Positions 1-9,535 of a stretch of DNA of 64,000 nt are shown here, one piece after another. Under the pieces are notes generated by a model. The model was not told where the DNA came from and searched no databases. It worked only from the letters and a program-made list of their open reading frames with translations. The stretch lies in NCBI GenBank assembly GCA_006969385.1, contig CP030884.1:248001-312000 (forward strand), read 5' to 3'. The position numbers were made by a program, and so were the translations under genes. Each line of letters opens with the position of its first letter. The first letter of the stretch is position 1. The stretch is from Planctomycetaceae bacterium. GTDB lineage: Bacteria > Planctomycetota > Phycisphaerae > UBA1845 > UTPLA1.

Positions 1-911
1 AGCGTGTTGGCCGTCGGTTGCTTCTGAATGGCAAATACCACGCCGCGCCTGTGAACCGGTTGCCAATCTTCGTCGCGCCACGATGAGGCGGCATCACCGC
101 GCTTCAGTGCCGGGCCGATTTGCACCTTGCCCAATTCGCGCACACGCACCGGCACGCCGCCGCGCAGCGTCACAACAGTCGTTTCAATATCTTCGAGTTG
201 TTCGACGCGACCGCGCCCTTGCACCACAAACTCCTGCCCGCCTTCGTTGAGAAAACCCGCCGAGACATTTTCATTGCCGTCGCGCAGGGCTTCGGCAACC
301 TCGGCCAAACTGATGCTGTGCGACCACAGAGCGCTCGGATCGAGCACGACCTGATACTGTTTGGTATCGCCACCGATGAGCGTAACCTGCGACACACCGG
401 GCTCAGCCAGCAAACGCCGACGAATATCGCGCGCCGCCACCGTTTGTAATTCAATGGAATCGTGACGATCGGAAGTGAGCGAGACGAACATGATCTCGCC
501 CATGATCGACGAAATCGGTGCCAATGCCGGTGCTTCGACCTGTTCCGGCAGCGCATCGGCCGCGCCCGCCAGCCGCTCGGTCACGGTTTGCCGGGCGCGA
601 TAAATGTCGGTACCCCATTCAAACTCAACCCATATCACGGCGATACCGACGGCCGTCGCCGAGCGCACGCGCCGCACACCGGCGGCACCGTTCACAGCCG
701 ATTCCAGCGGAAACGTCACCAGCGTTTCCATCTCTTCGGCGGCCATGCCGCGTCCCTCGACCAACACCGTCACCGTCGGTGCCGTTAGGTCGGGAAAGAC
801 ATCAACAGGCATCGTCGTCGTAAAGTACCCGCCGATCCCGAGCAGGGTGAGACTCACCACCACCACTGCGAGGCGGTTGTCGAGCGACCATTGAATCAAT
901 CGGTTCAACAT
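1..911 (-). CDS. Heavy-metal efflux RND pump (CusA/CzcA type), N-terminal part, runs off window
   Basis: The reverse strand reads open from an ATG at 911 to the window edge (303 codons). The protein begins MLNRLIQWSLDNRLAVVVVS, the typical first transmembrane helix of CusA/CzcA pumps, then VFPDLTAPTVTV and GAAGVRRVRSATAVG, which match the first periplasmic porter segments of the heavy-metal efflux RND family. These inner-membrane proton antiporters export Cu/Ag or Co/Zn/Cd with an adaptor and an outer-membrane channel. It starts 21 bases after the adaptor gene on the same strand, so one operon is likely. Substrate metal cannot be decided here because the central transmembrane helices lie outside the window. 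Confidence 0.93.
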   Translation of the reverse strand, partial: MLNRLIQWSLDNRLAVVVVSLTLLGIGGYFTTTMPVDVFPDLTAPTVTVLVEGRGMAAEEMETLVTFPLESAVNGAAGVRRVRSATAVGIAVIWVEFEWGTDIYRARQTVTERLAGAADALPEQVEAPALAPISSIMGEIMFVSLTSDRHDSIELQTVAARDIRRRLLAEPGVSQVTLIGGDTKQYQVVLDPSALWSHSISLAEVAEALRDGNENVSAGFLNEGGQEFVVQGRGRVEQLEDIETTVVTLRGGVPVRVRELGKVQIGPALKRGDAASSWRDEDWQPVHRRGVVFAIQKQPTANT

Positions 912-932
912 TGTGCGATCCCTCGACGTGAA

Positions 933-2690
933 TTAGTGGGCGTGCCCATGACCAAACGAGGACGGTGCCGCCGCCGCTAACTTGAGCAAATATGCACCGT
1001 GCGACACGACCCAATCACCGGCATTGATACCGCTCAGCACTTCAACGAATTGACCATTCCTTGCACCCAGTCGCACGCTGCGGCGCTCGAACGACTCACC
1101 ATTCGTCATGACAAACACCAGCGGCCGGCCCGCCTCTTTAACGATGGCCGACTTGGGAACGGTGATTGCTTGCCGGGTTGCATCGGTTTGAATAAAGACG
1201 TTTGCACGCATGCCACCACGCAAAACGCCATCGGGATTGGGAACGCTAAAGACGATCGGCAACGTGCGCGTACGTTCGTCGACCTCGACGCCCATAAATA
1301 CGACGTCACCGCCGAGGGCTCTGACATCGAATGTATTGCCATTCGCGCCGGAAAGGGAGAACAGCGCGTTCGGCGTCGCGGGCAAGCGCGGTACGTCGAT
1401 CTCGGGAACTTCCGCACGTAGCCACATGACCTTCGGATCGGTAATGCGAAACAGCACATCACCGACCACGGTATTTTGCCCGGCAACGGCATCCGCCATT
1501 GTGACGACGCCACTAATGGGTGCTGTCAAGGCCACGCGATGGCTCGCTCGAATATCCGCTCCGTCGTCATCACCATCTGCGGGAATAATCAATTGCCGCA
1601 GCTCCGTTAAATCGCGTGCGGCGGCGTCAAATCGTCGTCGCATCTCCAGGGCTGCTTCATAATCCGCCCGCGCTACTTCCAAGTCGCGTTTGGTTGCGTT
1701 GATCTCCTGGTTGGCCGCGACCTTACGATCCATTAATCCCGTCATGCGTTGTTGCTCGGCCTCGGCAAATGCCAAGCGCGCCGTCGCGGACCGAATGTCG
1801 CGGTCAATCTCCAACCCCTGTATTTCCAAATCCACACTACGCAGCGCAACCTCACTCAATAGCGGCAAGGGCGGCTCGACGTATCCGAGCAATTGCCCTG
1901 CCTCGACGCGTTGCCCTAGACGCGGTAACTGCCCTCCGTCGGGCGCGTCCAAGCGACCCGTTTCCGAAACGGCAACCTCACCTTGCGCGTGATGCGGCGT
2001 ATCGAGGCGACCCACAACGCGCATCCCTTCACGCATTTCGCGCTGCGTAGCTTGCTCGACTTGCAGGCCGATCAACCATTGTTGTTCCATGAGAAAGCTG
2101 ATCGCGTCATCATCTTCCGCATGCTCCTTGTCCGCCGCTTCCTTTGCGGCGTTCAAATCTTCATAAACGGTCAAGTTGCCGAGTTCGATTACTTCGGATG
2201 CCTGTGCACCAGTGATATCGAGTTCGAGTTGATATTGCCCGGCCACACGAAACGTGATCGTCGGCACAAAGAGCCCATCGCGCTTGGGCTTCTCCAACAC
2301 ATACATACTTTCACCGCCGAAGCGGTCGGTTACCGTCGCTTGCATCGTGCCGGTATGAAACGCGCTACCATCGGCTCGTACCGTGAGATGCACGAGAAAA
2401 TCCGCAGGCTGCCCGACGATCAACCTCGGAAACTCGGCGAACACCGTGAAAGCATCGGTATGTTTGGTGATCGTGACCGGCTCTAGTTCGGCACTGCCGT
2501 GATCGTCATGAGCGTGGCCGTCACCGTGATCGTGATCGCCGTGTCCCCCGCTTCCATGATCGTGCGTGCCGCCGGCATACGCGGCGTTGCGCGGAGGCGC
2601 GCCGACAGATCCGTCGCGACAACCAAACTGCAATGTGCAAACTGACAATAGGATGACCAATGGCCAACTGAATGGAGATCTCGAATACAT
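933..2690 (-). CDS. RND efflux periplasmic adaptor subunit (CusB/CzcB type), His-rich
   Basis: About 585 residues. The ATG at 2690 is preferred over an upstream GTG at 2720 because it directly begins an export signal ending in a lipobox-like QFGC, so it is probably a lipoprotein. Next comes a His/Asp-rich stretch (roughly residues 40-65: repeated HDH, GHGDHDH) and a short His tail (GHGHAH) at the C-terminus, both suited to binding metal. The middle shows the barrel-sandwich and alpha-hairpin pattern of membrane fusion proteins: GQLPRLGQRVEAGQLLGYV, then a coiled-coil around EAEQQRMTGLMDRKVAANQE, then TAPISGVV. It bridges the pump encoded just downstream to an outer-membrane channel that is not in the window. 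Confidence 0.93.
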   Translation of the reverse strand: MYSRSPFSWPLVILLSVCTLQFGCRDGSVGAPPRNAAYAGGTHDHGSGGHGDHDHGDGHAHDDHGSAELEPVTITKHTDAFTVFAEFPRLIVGQPADFLVHLTVRADGSAFHTGTMQATVTDRFGGESMYVLEKPKRDGLFVPTITFRVAGQYQLELDITGAQASEVIELGNLTVYEDLNAAKEAADKEHAEDDDAISFLMEQQWLIGLQVEQATQREMREGMRVVGRLDTPHHAQGEVAVSETGRLDAPDGGQLPRLGQRVEAGQLLGYVEPPLPLLSEVALRSVDLEIQGLEIDRDIRSATARLAFAEAEQQRMTGLMDRKVAANQEINATKRDLEVARADYEAALEMRRRFDAAARDLTELRQLIIPADGDDDGADIRASHRVALTAPISGVVTMADAVAGQNTVVGDVLFRITDPKVMWLRAEVPEIDVPRLPATPNALFSLSGANGNTFDVRALGGDVVFMGVEVDERTRTLPIVFSVPNPDGVLRGGMRANVFIQTDATRQAITVPKSAIVKEAGRPLVFVMTNGESFERRSVRLGARNGQFVEVLSGINAGDWVVSHGAYLLKLAAAAPSSFGHGHAH

Positions 2691-2803
2691 ATCGTTCAAC
2701 CCGGCGCGGGCGCAGACCACCGCGCGTGATGTGACTTATTACCTGAAAACAGGCGCGATTACTTACTTAATGGAAATGCAAACCGATGTGGTTAAACGAA
2801 TGT

Positions 2804-3292
2804 CTACAACAACAGCGCATGATTGCGCTGGAGAATGCGCTGCGTTGAATCAGATAAATCGAATTGGCCCGAAGCAAAATCGGCGCGCGAAGCGGCCTGA
2901 GAAATAAGTAGCGATACGGGCGTGATGTAATCGAACGGTGCGTCTAACTCGGCCAGGCACTGTGCCGCCCAACCTAAATCAAAATCGCGTTCGGTGCGGA
3001 CCACCGCGACTGCCGAATCGAAGTCGTAAATAGACTCGCTTGGCAAGCCTAGAATTTCTGCCGTCAAATCAAGCGATTCTTCATTGCCGATCCGCCCATC
3101 GGCTTCTGAATCGTCGTCGTGATGGCCGTCCGCAACATCGTGAACATGCCCGTGATCGGCATGATCCGCATGCACGTGCACCAACTCCGGCCCGTGTCGA
3201 TGCAAACTTAACCCCGCCGCACCGGGTAACGCCGTAAGCAGATACGTGGCAGCAGCCAACATAGAAGCGAATTGTCCGAGGGTGCGAAGCAT
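2804..3292 (-). CDS. Small exported His-rich protein heading the metal-efflux operon
   Basis: About 162 residues. The start at 3292 is chosen because TGGAG lies just upstream and the protein then begins with a clean signal peptide (MLRTLGQFASMLAAATYLLTALPGAAG). The next segment is rich in His and Asp (HRHGPELVHVHADHADHGHVHD), a probable metal-binding stretch, followed by an acidic linker and a region with no family that I recognise. It lies 113 bases upstream of the adaptor gene on the same strand, so it likely works in periplasmic metal capture or sensing for the RND pump. That role is inferred from composition and position only. Confidence 0.75.
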   Translation of the reverse strand: MLRTLGQFASMLAAATYLLTALPGAAGLSLHRHGPELVHVHADHADHGHVHDVADGHHDDDSEADGRIGNEESLDLTAEILGLPSESIYDFDSAVAVVRTERDFDLGWAAQCLAELDAPFDYITPVSLLISQAASRADFASGQFDLSDSTQRILQRNHALLL

Positions 3293-3479
3293 ACTTCTCC
3301 AAATCCTAACCTGCGGGTGCCTACTCGCCAAACATCTTGTTACACCACGTACGAACACGGACGTTCGGCGACGATATACATGACCGTTTTCAATAGAGTT
3401 GTAAAACCGCAGCCTCCCCCATCCTCCCCAAATCCGCTAAAATACCCCCAACAAAACGCACCCGAGGAGGAACCGTCCC

Positions 3480-5144
<1,665 letters not shown>

Positions 5145-5192
5145 AGAATTAAAACTGTTTAGCCTTACCTGCATTTGACAAGGCATTTGAGC

Positions 5193-6038
5193 ATGAGAGA
5201 GATCATTGACGAAATCGAGAGTCTTAACCTTGAGTTGAGGCCACCAGCGTCAGTCGATCTCATTTTAAAATTGCGAGGAGAATTCGTCGATCTTCCGCAT
5301 GAATTGATCGCGCTCTTCCAGCATCATAATGGATCGGATGCCGATTGTTACTTACCAATGAGGTTATTGCCAATAGAGGAGGTGATTGAAACGACAAAGG
5401 AGCTGCGTTCGATTCCCGAACTCGTTGGCAACAAATCATTTCAGCCAGTTTTTTGTTGGACCGACGACAATAGCAACTACGCAGGAATTTTCGTTGATAC
5501 CGAATTGAGTGGTCGTGTTTTCATTCTTGACCACGACGATTGTCCCGCGATACCCGCCTTTCGATCCGTTCGGTCATATTACGAACAATTACTCATTGTG
5601 CGCAAGAGCGATCAGGATTGGTACGAATTGACTCGTGATTATCCGAGCTTGAACGCTGACGACGTGACATTTGAATCAGAAGCGGACACCGCGCTCGCCC
5701 GGAACTATCTCGATTTATATCTCAGCGGCGATCCGGAAAATGATTCGATTTGGGCGTTCTACGCAATGGCGTTGTCAGGCTTCAAGGACTCCGAGTTGAT
5801 CATGCAGTTACTCGATTCATCAAACATGTGGGTTCAAGAGCGGGCATGTAAGCTATTGGGGCAAAGACGATGCGTTGCTGCTATCCCGCGACTCAGAGAT
5901 GTAGCTCTCAACGGCATGCATAATGGTAGGAGCGCAAGTGTGCTGGCACTCAAGAATATGAACACACCGGAAGCATCCAAAGTAATTTCTGAGCTTAAGC
6001 CGAAAATGGAAAATAAATTCGGTTATCTATTCCGCTGA
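5193..6038 (+). CDS. SMI1/KNR4-type protein with C-terminal HEAT-like repeats
   Basis: About 281 residues from the ATG at 5193; an in-frame TTG at 5175 is possible but has no better ribosome site. The first 150 residues follow the SMI1/KNR4 (SUKH) pattern: LPHELIALFQHHNGSDAD, a middle strand region and FCWTDDNSNYAGIFVD. Residues around 190-270 look like two or three HEAT-type helical repeats (MWVQERACKLLGQRRCVAAIPRLRDVAL). SUKH proteins often act as immunity proteins against contact-dependent toxins, but no toxin gene is nearby. The gene is visibly richer in A/T than hutU and uses different codons, which suggests acquisition by transfer. Confidence 0.75.
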   Translation: MREIIDEIESLNLELRPPASVDLILKLRGEFVDLPHELIALFQHHNGSDADCYLPMRLLPIEEVIETTKELRSIPELVGNKSFQPVFCWTDDNSNYAGIFVDTELSGRVFILDHDDCPAIPAFRSVRSYYEQLLIVRKSDQDWYELTRDYPSLNADDVTFESEADTALARNYLDLYLSGDPENDSIWAFYAMALSGFKDSELIMQLLDSSNMWVQERACKLLGQRRCVAAIPRLRDVALNGMHNGRSASVLALKNMNTPEASKVISELKPKMENKFGYLFR

Positions 6039-6101
6039 ACACACAAGTGTACGACCAATTACTCCAGGCTACATTGAGGACTGACAGCTCGTTGACTCAT
6101 C

Positions 6102-6644
6102 CTAAAACAACTTCTTCGCCATATTCCAAATATCATCGCCGATCGAGCCGTCGCCGTCGGCATCGAGCAATTGCGTCAGTAAGCCACCGCTGTTCGACGC
6201 CGGTGCCGCTTGGCCGGTGAAACCCATGCCTTGCGATTGCTTCTTAAGCGAGCCCATCGCCATGGTGGCGACCAGCGGCAGCATCTTTTTCAAAATGCCG
6301 CTATCGATACCCGTTTGTTGCGACGCCTGCGCCGCGACTTGGCGGCTAACATCTTTACTGCCGAAAATATGGCCGAGGATGCCGTTGCCGTCGCTCACTG
6401 TTTCATCGCGTTCGAGCAAGTCGGGCTGTTCCAGATAACGATCGTGATTGCCATTGCCCAACGCGCCCAGCAGCGCGCTGAGGCCATCCTGCTGTTGCAC
6501 GTTTCGCTTCACACCAGCGTTGAGCGCGGGCACCAAATGCTTGAGCGCCGCTTGCGTTTGGTTTTCATCGAGACCGAAGCGACGACCCAGCGCCGACACC
6601 GGCGCGCCGTTTTGCGAGTTGAGAATGGTGTTGAGAATGCTCAT
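6102..6644 (-). CDS. DUF937 domain protein
   Basis: 180 residues. The sequence MSILNTILNSQNGAPVSALGRRFGLDENQTQAALKHLVPAL is the helical N-terminal repeat of the DUF937 family, followed by a second helical block (VAAQASQQTGIDSGILKKMLPLVATMAMGSL). Near the end a DADGDGSIGDD segment resembles an EF-hand or dockerin calcium loop, a common ending in this family. AAAGG precedes the ATG. The function of the family is unknown. Its upstream region is where the IS1-family element inserted, so its promoter may have been altered. Confidence 0.88.
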   Translation of the reverse strand: MSILNTILNSQNGAPVSALGRRFGLDENQTQAALKHLVPALNAGVKRNVQQQDGLSALLGALGNGNHDRYLEQPDLLERDETVSDGNGILGHIFGSKDVSRQVAAQASQQTGIDSGILKKMLPLVATMAMGSLKKQSQGMGFTGQAAPASNSGGLLTQLLDADGDGSIGDDIWNMAKKLF

Positions 6645-6747
6645 GGTATTGGCCTTTCAATCAAAATGTTCGATGTCGAATCGGTGATCGCGGCGGTAGC
6701 GGATAAGCAATGCCTAAGAGTATCCGCACAACGATCACTCCGCGTGC

Positions 6748-6755
6748 GATCTGAT
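6748..6755. repeat. Target site duplication, left copy (GATCTGAT)
   Basis: Eight bases directly outside the left terminal inverted repeat, identical to 9380-9387 directly outside the right one. Eight to nine bases is the usual duplication length for IS1-family elements. Confidence 0.85.
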
Positions 6756-6778
6756 GGTACTGGGTCACTTTGAAATTT
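6756..6778 (+). repeat. Left terminal inverted repeat of the IS1-family element
   Basis: Begins GGTACTGGGTCACTT. Pairs with the reverse complement of 9357-9379 (GGTAGTGGTTCACTT...), with mismatches at only a few positions. Ends directly at the target duplication. Confidence 0.85.
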
Positions 6779-6800
6779 CCCGTCTGCGCCGCCGATCTGC

Positions 6801-6806
6801 TAGAAT
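6801..6806 (+). promoter_or_regulatory. -10-like hexamer TAGAAT for a leaderless small gene
   Basis: TAGAAT ends six bases before the ATG at 6813, so transcription would begin at or next to the start codon. No convincing -35 box is visible. Same layout as several chromosomal genes in this window. Confidence 0.4.
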
Positions 6807-6812
6807 GGTGGC

Positions 6813-6983
6813 ATGAGCAAAGACAAGCCCAAACCAGACCAGCCGAAGCCAGATGACCGCAAGGACGAGCGGCCCACCGACCCGAACCAGCTAGCAAAAT
6901 GGATTGTGGAGCAGACGACGGGGGAGGATCAAGATTCCAACTCGGACAAATCGTCATCGAAGAACTCTTCAAAGAACGTCTGA
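6813..6983 (+). CDS. Small charged protein at the left end of the transposon (56 aa)
   Basis: A 56-codon reading frame beginning MSKDKPKPDQPKPDDRKDE, then PNQLAKWIVEQTTGED and a Ser/Asn/Lys-rich tail. The central 'LAKWIVEQTTGE' is helical and looks conserved-protein-like rather than random; I recall similar small hypothetical proteins in many bacteria but cannot name a family. The gene has no ribosome site and sits just inside the left inverted repeat, behind a -10-like hexamer. Its 3' end overlaps the 3' end of the convergent P63C gene by 55 bases. Function unknown; its place inside the element suggests a part in transposition or host accommodation. Confidence 0.6.
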   Translation: MSKDKPKPDQPKPDDRKDERPTDPNQLAKWIVEQTTGEDQDSNSDKSSSKNSSKNV

Positions 6984-8026
6984 TCCATATTGAGAGGTAA
7001 TACCTTCGTCAGGTTTCTCTCAAACGAAATCCAGTCCGATGATAACTTCATCGTTGTCACAATCTTGGCGAGATGTTCACGCAGGGCTGGGTGCCCGATT
7101 TCTTCGGATAGCCACTGATGGTGTTTATAGAGCCGTCTTACTCCGTCGATGATTGGGTTTCGTTGCTCCAACTCTCGAACAATTCCGGGGTGAAGTCGGC
7201 GGTAAACTACATCGCGGGTAATTCGTCCAACTTCAAGTGGTTTTGGGTCGCCAGCTTTTAGACGCTTAAAATCCCAGCCCTTCAACCGAAACAACTCAAT
7301 ATAAAAATCGTCATGAAATGTCTTTGTCCACGGGGCCATCCTGTCGGACAGATATTTGTCGAGAACCTCAGCCAGTTCTAGGCGTCGTCGTATGTATTGA
7401 TACCCGGTCGCCTCATCGACGAGCGCGATAATTGCGACGTTCGCCAAACCCCGCATCACAATTTCAGCAGCCTCGGCAATTTCTTTATATCTCTCACTAA
7501 GTCTGTCGTTTCGGCGAGCCTCTAGGATTGCGTCACAGAATTGCCCGAGCAAAAGCGCGCTGTACCCTTTTGCGATTCCACCCTGCGGCATGACAAATTC
7601 GACCGGTGAGTTCAGGCGAGCCGTTAAGTCCTTTCGCATACTGGGGTTATCTGCGATTGAGGATGCAAAAGTGACCAATCGGGGCGACCCGCCACTTGGT
7701 GACATTCCGATTGCCTTTTGAAGTCCAGAAACGGTAATTACTCGCCGATCTTCATCCTCTTCAACCGCGCCCTCTTCAAGGACATAGCAGGGCAACTCTA
7801 GTTTCCCAATGCGCAACGGCTCTTTTCCGCCGCAAATAGCTTTCGGCATTCCTTCTGTGTCCGCGTCTTTCTGCCATCTGGCTGCTGCCGCTTTTCGAGC
7901 GATCTCCGCTCGCTGCTCTGGTGTCAATCGGTCCCGACGTACTTCTCCACCTTTGGCAGAACCACGCTTGGATAACTCGCGGGCGGCGTCAGTAACACTT
8001 CGTTTTCGTTTCTTACGTTTTGCCAT
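6929..8026 (-). CDS. P63C-domain protein, transposon cargo
   Basis: About 365 residues from the ATG at 8026, chosen because GGAGAA precedes it. The N-terminus is strongly basic (MAKRKKRKRSVTDAARELSKRG) with the motif LTPEQRAEIARKAAAARW, seen in several DNA-associated bacterial proteins. The remainder matches the P63C family: GLQKAIGMSPSGGSPRLVTFASS, MPQGGIAKGYSALLLGQFCDAILEARR, YQYIRRRLELAEVLDKYLSDRMAPWTKTFHDDFYIELFRLKGW. P63C proteins occur in phages and mobile DNA and are sometimes compared with antirepressors; their biochemical role is not settled. The gene is divergent from the transposase across an 80-base region that contains a large palindrome. No DDE residues, so it is not a second transposase. 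Confidence 0.85.
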   Translation of the reverse strand: MAKRKKRKRSVTDAARELSKRGSAKGGEVRRDRLTPEQRAEIARKAAAARWQKDADTEGMPKAICGGKEPLRIGKLELPCYVLEEGAVEEDEDRRVITVSGLQKAIGMSPSGGSPRLVTFASSIADNPSMRKDLTARLNSPVEFVMPQGGIAKGYSALLLGQFCDAILEARRNDRLSERYKEIAEAAEIVMRGLANVAIIALVDEATGYQYIRRRLELAEVLDKYLSDRMAPWTKTFHDDFYIELFRLKGWDFKRLKAGDPKPLEVGRITRDVVYRRLHPGIVRELEQRNPIIDGVRRLYKHHQWLSEEIGHPALREHLAKIVTTMKLSSDWISFERNLTKVLPLNMDQTFFEEFFDDDLSELES

Positions 8027-8045
8027 TCTAAATTCTCCGCAAAAT

Positions 8046-8094
8046 GCTTGCACGACTAAGCACAGTATATTATATTATGCATAGTCGAGCAAGC
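8046..8094. promoter_or_regulatory. Large palindrome between divergent P63C and transposase genes (likely operator)
   Basis: The arms 8046-8064 (GCTTGCACGACTAAGCACA) and 8076-8094 are inverted copies with 16 of 19 positions matching, around an A/T-rich 11-base centre. The centre contains TATATT and TATTAT on each strand, suitable as -10 boxes for the divergent genes. Position and symmetry suggest a shared operator, perhaps bound by the basic P63C protein or by the transposase. Confidence 0.65.
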
Positions 8095-8106
8095 AAGAGG
8101 ATAATA

Positions 8107-8976
8107 ATGCGAAAGCTAAGTAGTGAAAAGCGGTCGATGATTCTTGGCTCTCTGGTTGAGGGCAATTCCATTAACGCAACAGCCCGAATGTGCCGCGTTA
8201 GCAAGTTGACCGTGCTACGGTTGCTGGCTGACGTAGGCAGCCTCTGTCGCGACTATCACGATGTAGCCGTCCGGGGCCTGACCTGTGACCGCGTGCAGGT
8301 CGATGAAATTTGGTCGTTTGTCGGGTGTAAGCAGAAGTCGAAAGAAAAGGGCAAGATTGGCGACGGCGACGTTTGGACTTGGGTCGCTATTGATGCCGAT
8401 TCCAAGCTGGTCGTAAGCTATCTCTTGGGCGGCCGCGATGCTGGCTACGCTCGCGAGTTTCTAAGCGATGTAGCGGGCCGCATCGTCAATCGCATTCAAC
8501 TAACCAGCGACGGCCATCGTGCTTATCTGGAAGCAGTGCGCGACGTATTTGGTGATGACATTGACTACGGCCAGCTTGTCAAAATCTACGGCGCTGAGCC
8601 TGACGGACACAAACGATATTCACCGTCAGAGTGTATAGGCTGCGAACGTCGTGGGCTGATCGGTTACCCGCACGTTGACCATATCAGCACGTCATACGTC
8701 GAACGCCAAAACCTAACCTTGCGGATGCAAAATCGACGGTTTACCCGCCTCACTAACGCTTTCAGTAAGAAGCTGGCCAACCACGAGCATGCTCTAGCCC
8801 TTCACTACTTCCACTACAACTTTTGCCGCAAGCATCAGAGCCTAGGTATGACGCCCGCGCAAGCCGCAGCCATCACCGACAAGTGTTGGACCATCGACGA
8901 TTTGGTAGCGATGTTGGAGAATGAGGAAAAGAAGGTCGCCAACGGTGGGCGAATCAACCGTGAGGACCGCAGTTAA
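8107..8976 (+). CDS. IS1-family DDE transposase, single reading frame
   Basis: About 289 residues from the ATG at 8107, which has AAGAGG nine bases upstream; the open frame extends further 5' but without a ribosome site. The N-terminal helix-turn-helix (SINATARMCRVSKLTVLRLLADVG) binds DNA. The catalytic core follows the IS1 pattern: VDEIWSFVG with the first Asp, QLTSDGHRAYLEAV with the second, and SYVERQNLTLRMQNRRFTRLT with the Glu, followed by HYFHYNFCRKHQSLGMTPAQAA. All three catalytic residues are present and there is no frameshift, unlike classical IS1 which needs frameshifting between insA and insB. Its last bases overlap the convergent small gene at 8973. Confidence 0.92.
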   Translation: MRKLSSEKRSMILGSLVEGNSINATARMCRVSKLTVLRLLADVGSLCRDYHDVAVRGLTCDRVQVDEIWSFVGCKQKSKEKGKIGDGDVWTWVAIDADSKLVVSYLLGGRDAGYAREFLSDVAGRIVNRIQLTSDGHRAYLEAVRDVFGDDIDYGQLVKIYGAEPDGHKRYSPSECIGCERRGLIGYPHVDHISTSYVERQNLTLRMQNRRFTRLTNAFSKKLANHEHALALHYFHYNFCRKHQSLGMTPAQAAAITDKCWTIDDLVAMLENEEKKVANGGRINREDRS

Positions 8977-9263
8977 GGGTTCTTCCGCCGTTGCATAATC
9001 ACTCTCAAAATGATGTCGTCAGGAAGGTCATAAAACCCGTTCTCGAACCGCACGGCATCACAAAAGCTAGATGCCATACGCGGTCGAAGAAGTAACTCGT
9101 CGATTGTCATTTGGCCTCTAAACTTCGTGCCAAAGGTATCGACCATTAAATCATCAAACTCAGCACGACTCATATCGATACCAAAGTCGCTCGGCTCAAA
9201 TTTGGTTCTACCCATTAGAAACTCCCTGTAAAAGTCCGCCTGTCTGTCAGTAGTAGCTGGCAT
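8973..9263 (-). CDS. Small acidic protein at the right end of the transposon (96 aa)
   Basis: About 96 residues from the ATG at 9263, selected because GGGAGG lies just upstream. The sequence (FYREFLMGRTKFEPSDFGIDMSRAEFDDLMVDTF..., then FCDAVRFENGFYDLPDDIILRVIMQRRKNP) is acidic and helical with no family I recognise. It converges with the transposase gene, overlapping by four bases. Because it is enclosed by the inverted repeats it belongs to the element. Possible roles are transposition control or target choice; this is speculation. Confidence 0.7.
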   Translation of the reverse strand: MPATTDRQADFYREFLMGRTKFEPSDFGIDMSRAEFDDLMVDTFGTKFRGQMTIDELLLRPRMASSFCDAVRFENGFYDLPDDIILRVIMQRRKNP

Positions 9264-9356
9264 ATTGCCTCCCTTCAATAAGAAAATCAACTGCTACCAC
9301 TTATAGCGCCATCGGGGCAATCGCGCAACCCCATATCAAACTATGATTTAGGTGAT

Positions 9357-9379
9357 AAAATCCTAAGTGAACCACTACC
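9357..9379 (-). repeat. Right terminal inverted repeat of the IS1-family element
   Basis: Read on the minus strand it begins GGTAGTGGTTCACTT, matching the left end. Directly followed on the plus strand by GATCTGAT. Confidence 0.85.
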
Positions 9380-9387
9380 GATCTGAT
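9380..9387. repeat. Target site duplication, right copy (GATCTGAT)
   Basis: Identical to 6748-6755. The reconstructed empty site would read ...GCGATCTGATCGG..., placing the insertion between the DUF937 gene and the macrodomain-type gene. Confidence 0.85.
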
Positions 9388-9535
9388 CGGATGCAGTTGT
9401 TACCACGTTCACTGCGAGCTATCATACTCCCATCGGGCCAGAAAATTATTCGAAATTTCGGGTTTAGGCCGTCAGATTGTTAACAGTGGACTGGATTCCA
9501 ACGCTGAAACTGCGTTGTCTGGAAAAATTTTAGTC

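Larger units (their letters stand above)
6756..9379 (+). mobile_element. IS1-family transposon (2624 bp) carrying a P63C gene and two small genes
   Basis: The unit is bounded by imperfect terminal inverted repeats of about 23 bp (6756-6778 and 9357-9379, about 18 of 23 positions matching, shared core GGTA-TGG-TCACTT) and flanked by an exact 8-bp direct repeat GATCTGAT. Both ends begin GGTA; canonical IS1 ends also begin GGT and are of similar length, as I recall. Inside are an intact DDE transposase (8107-8976, +), a P63C-domain gene (6929-8026, -), a small basic/acidic protein gene at the left end (6813-6983, +) and a small acidic protein gene at the right end (8973-9263, -). The element is over three times the size of plain IS1 (0.77 kb), so it has genuine cargo. 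The intact ends suggest a fairly recent insertion. Confidence 0.85.
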
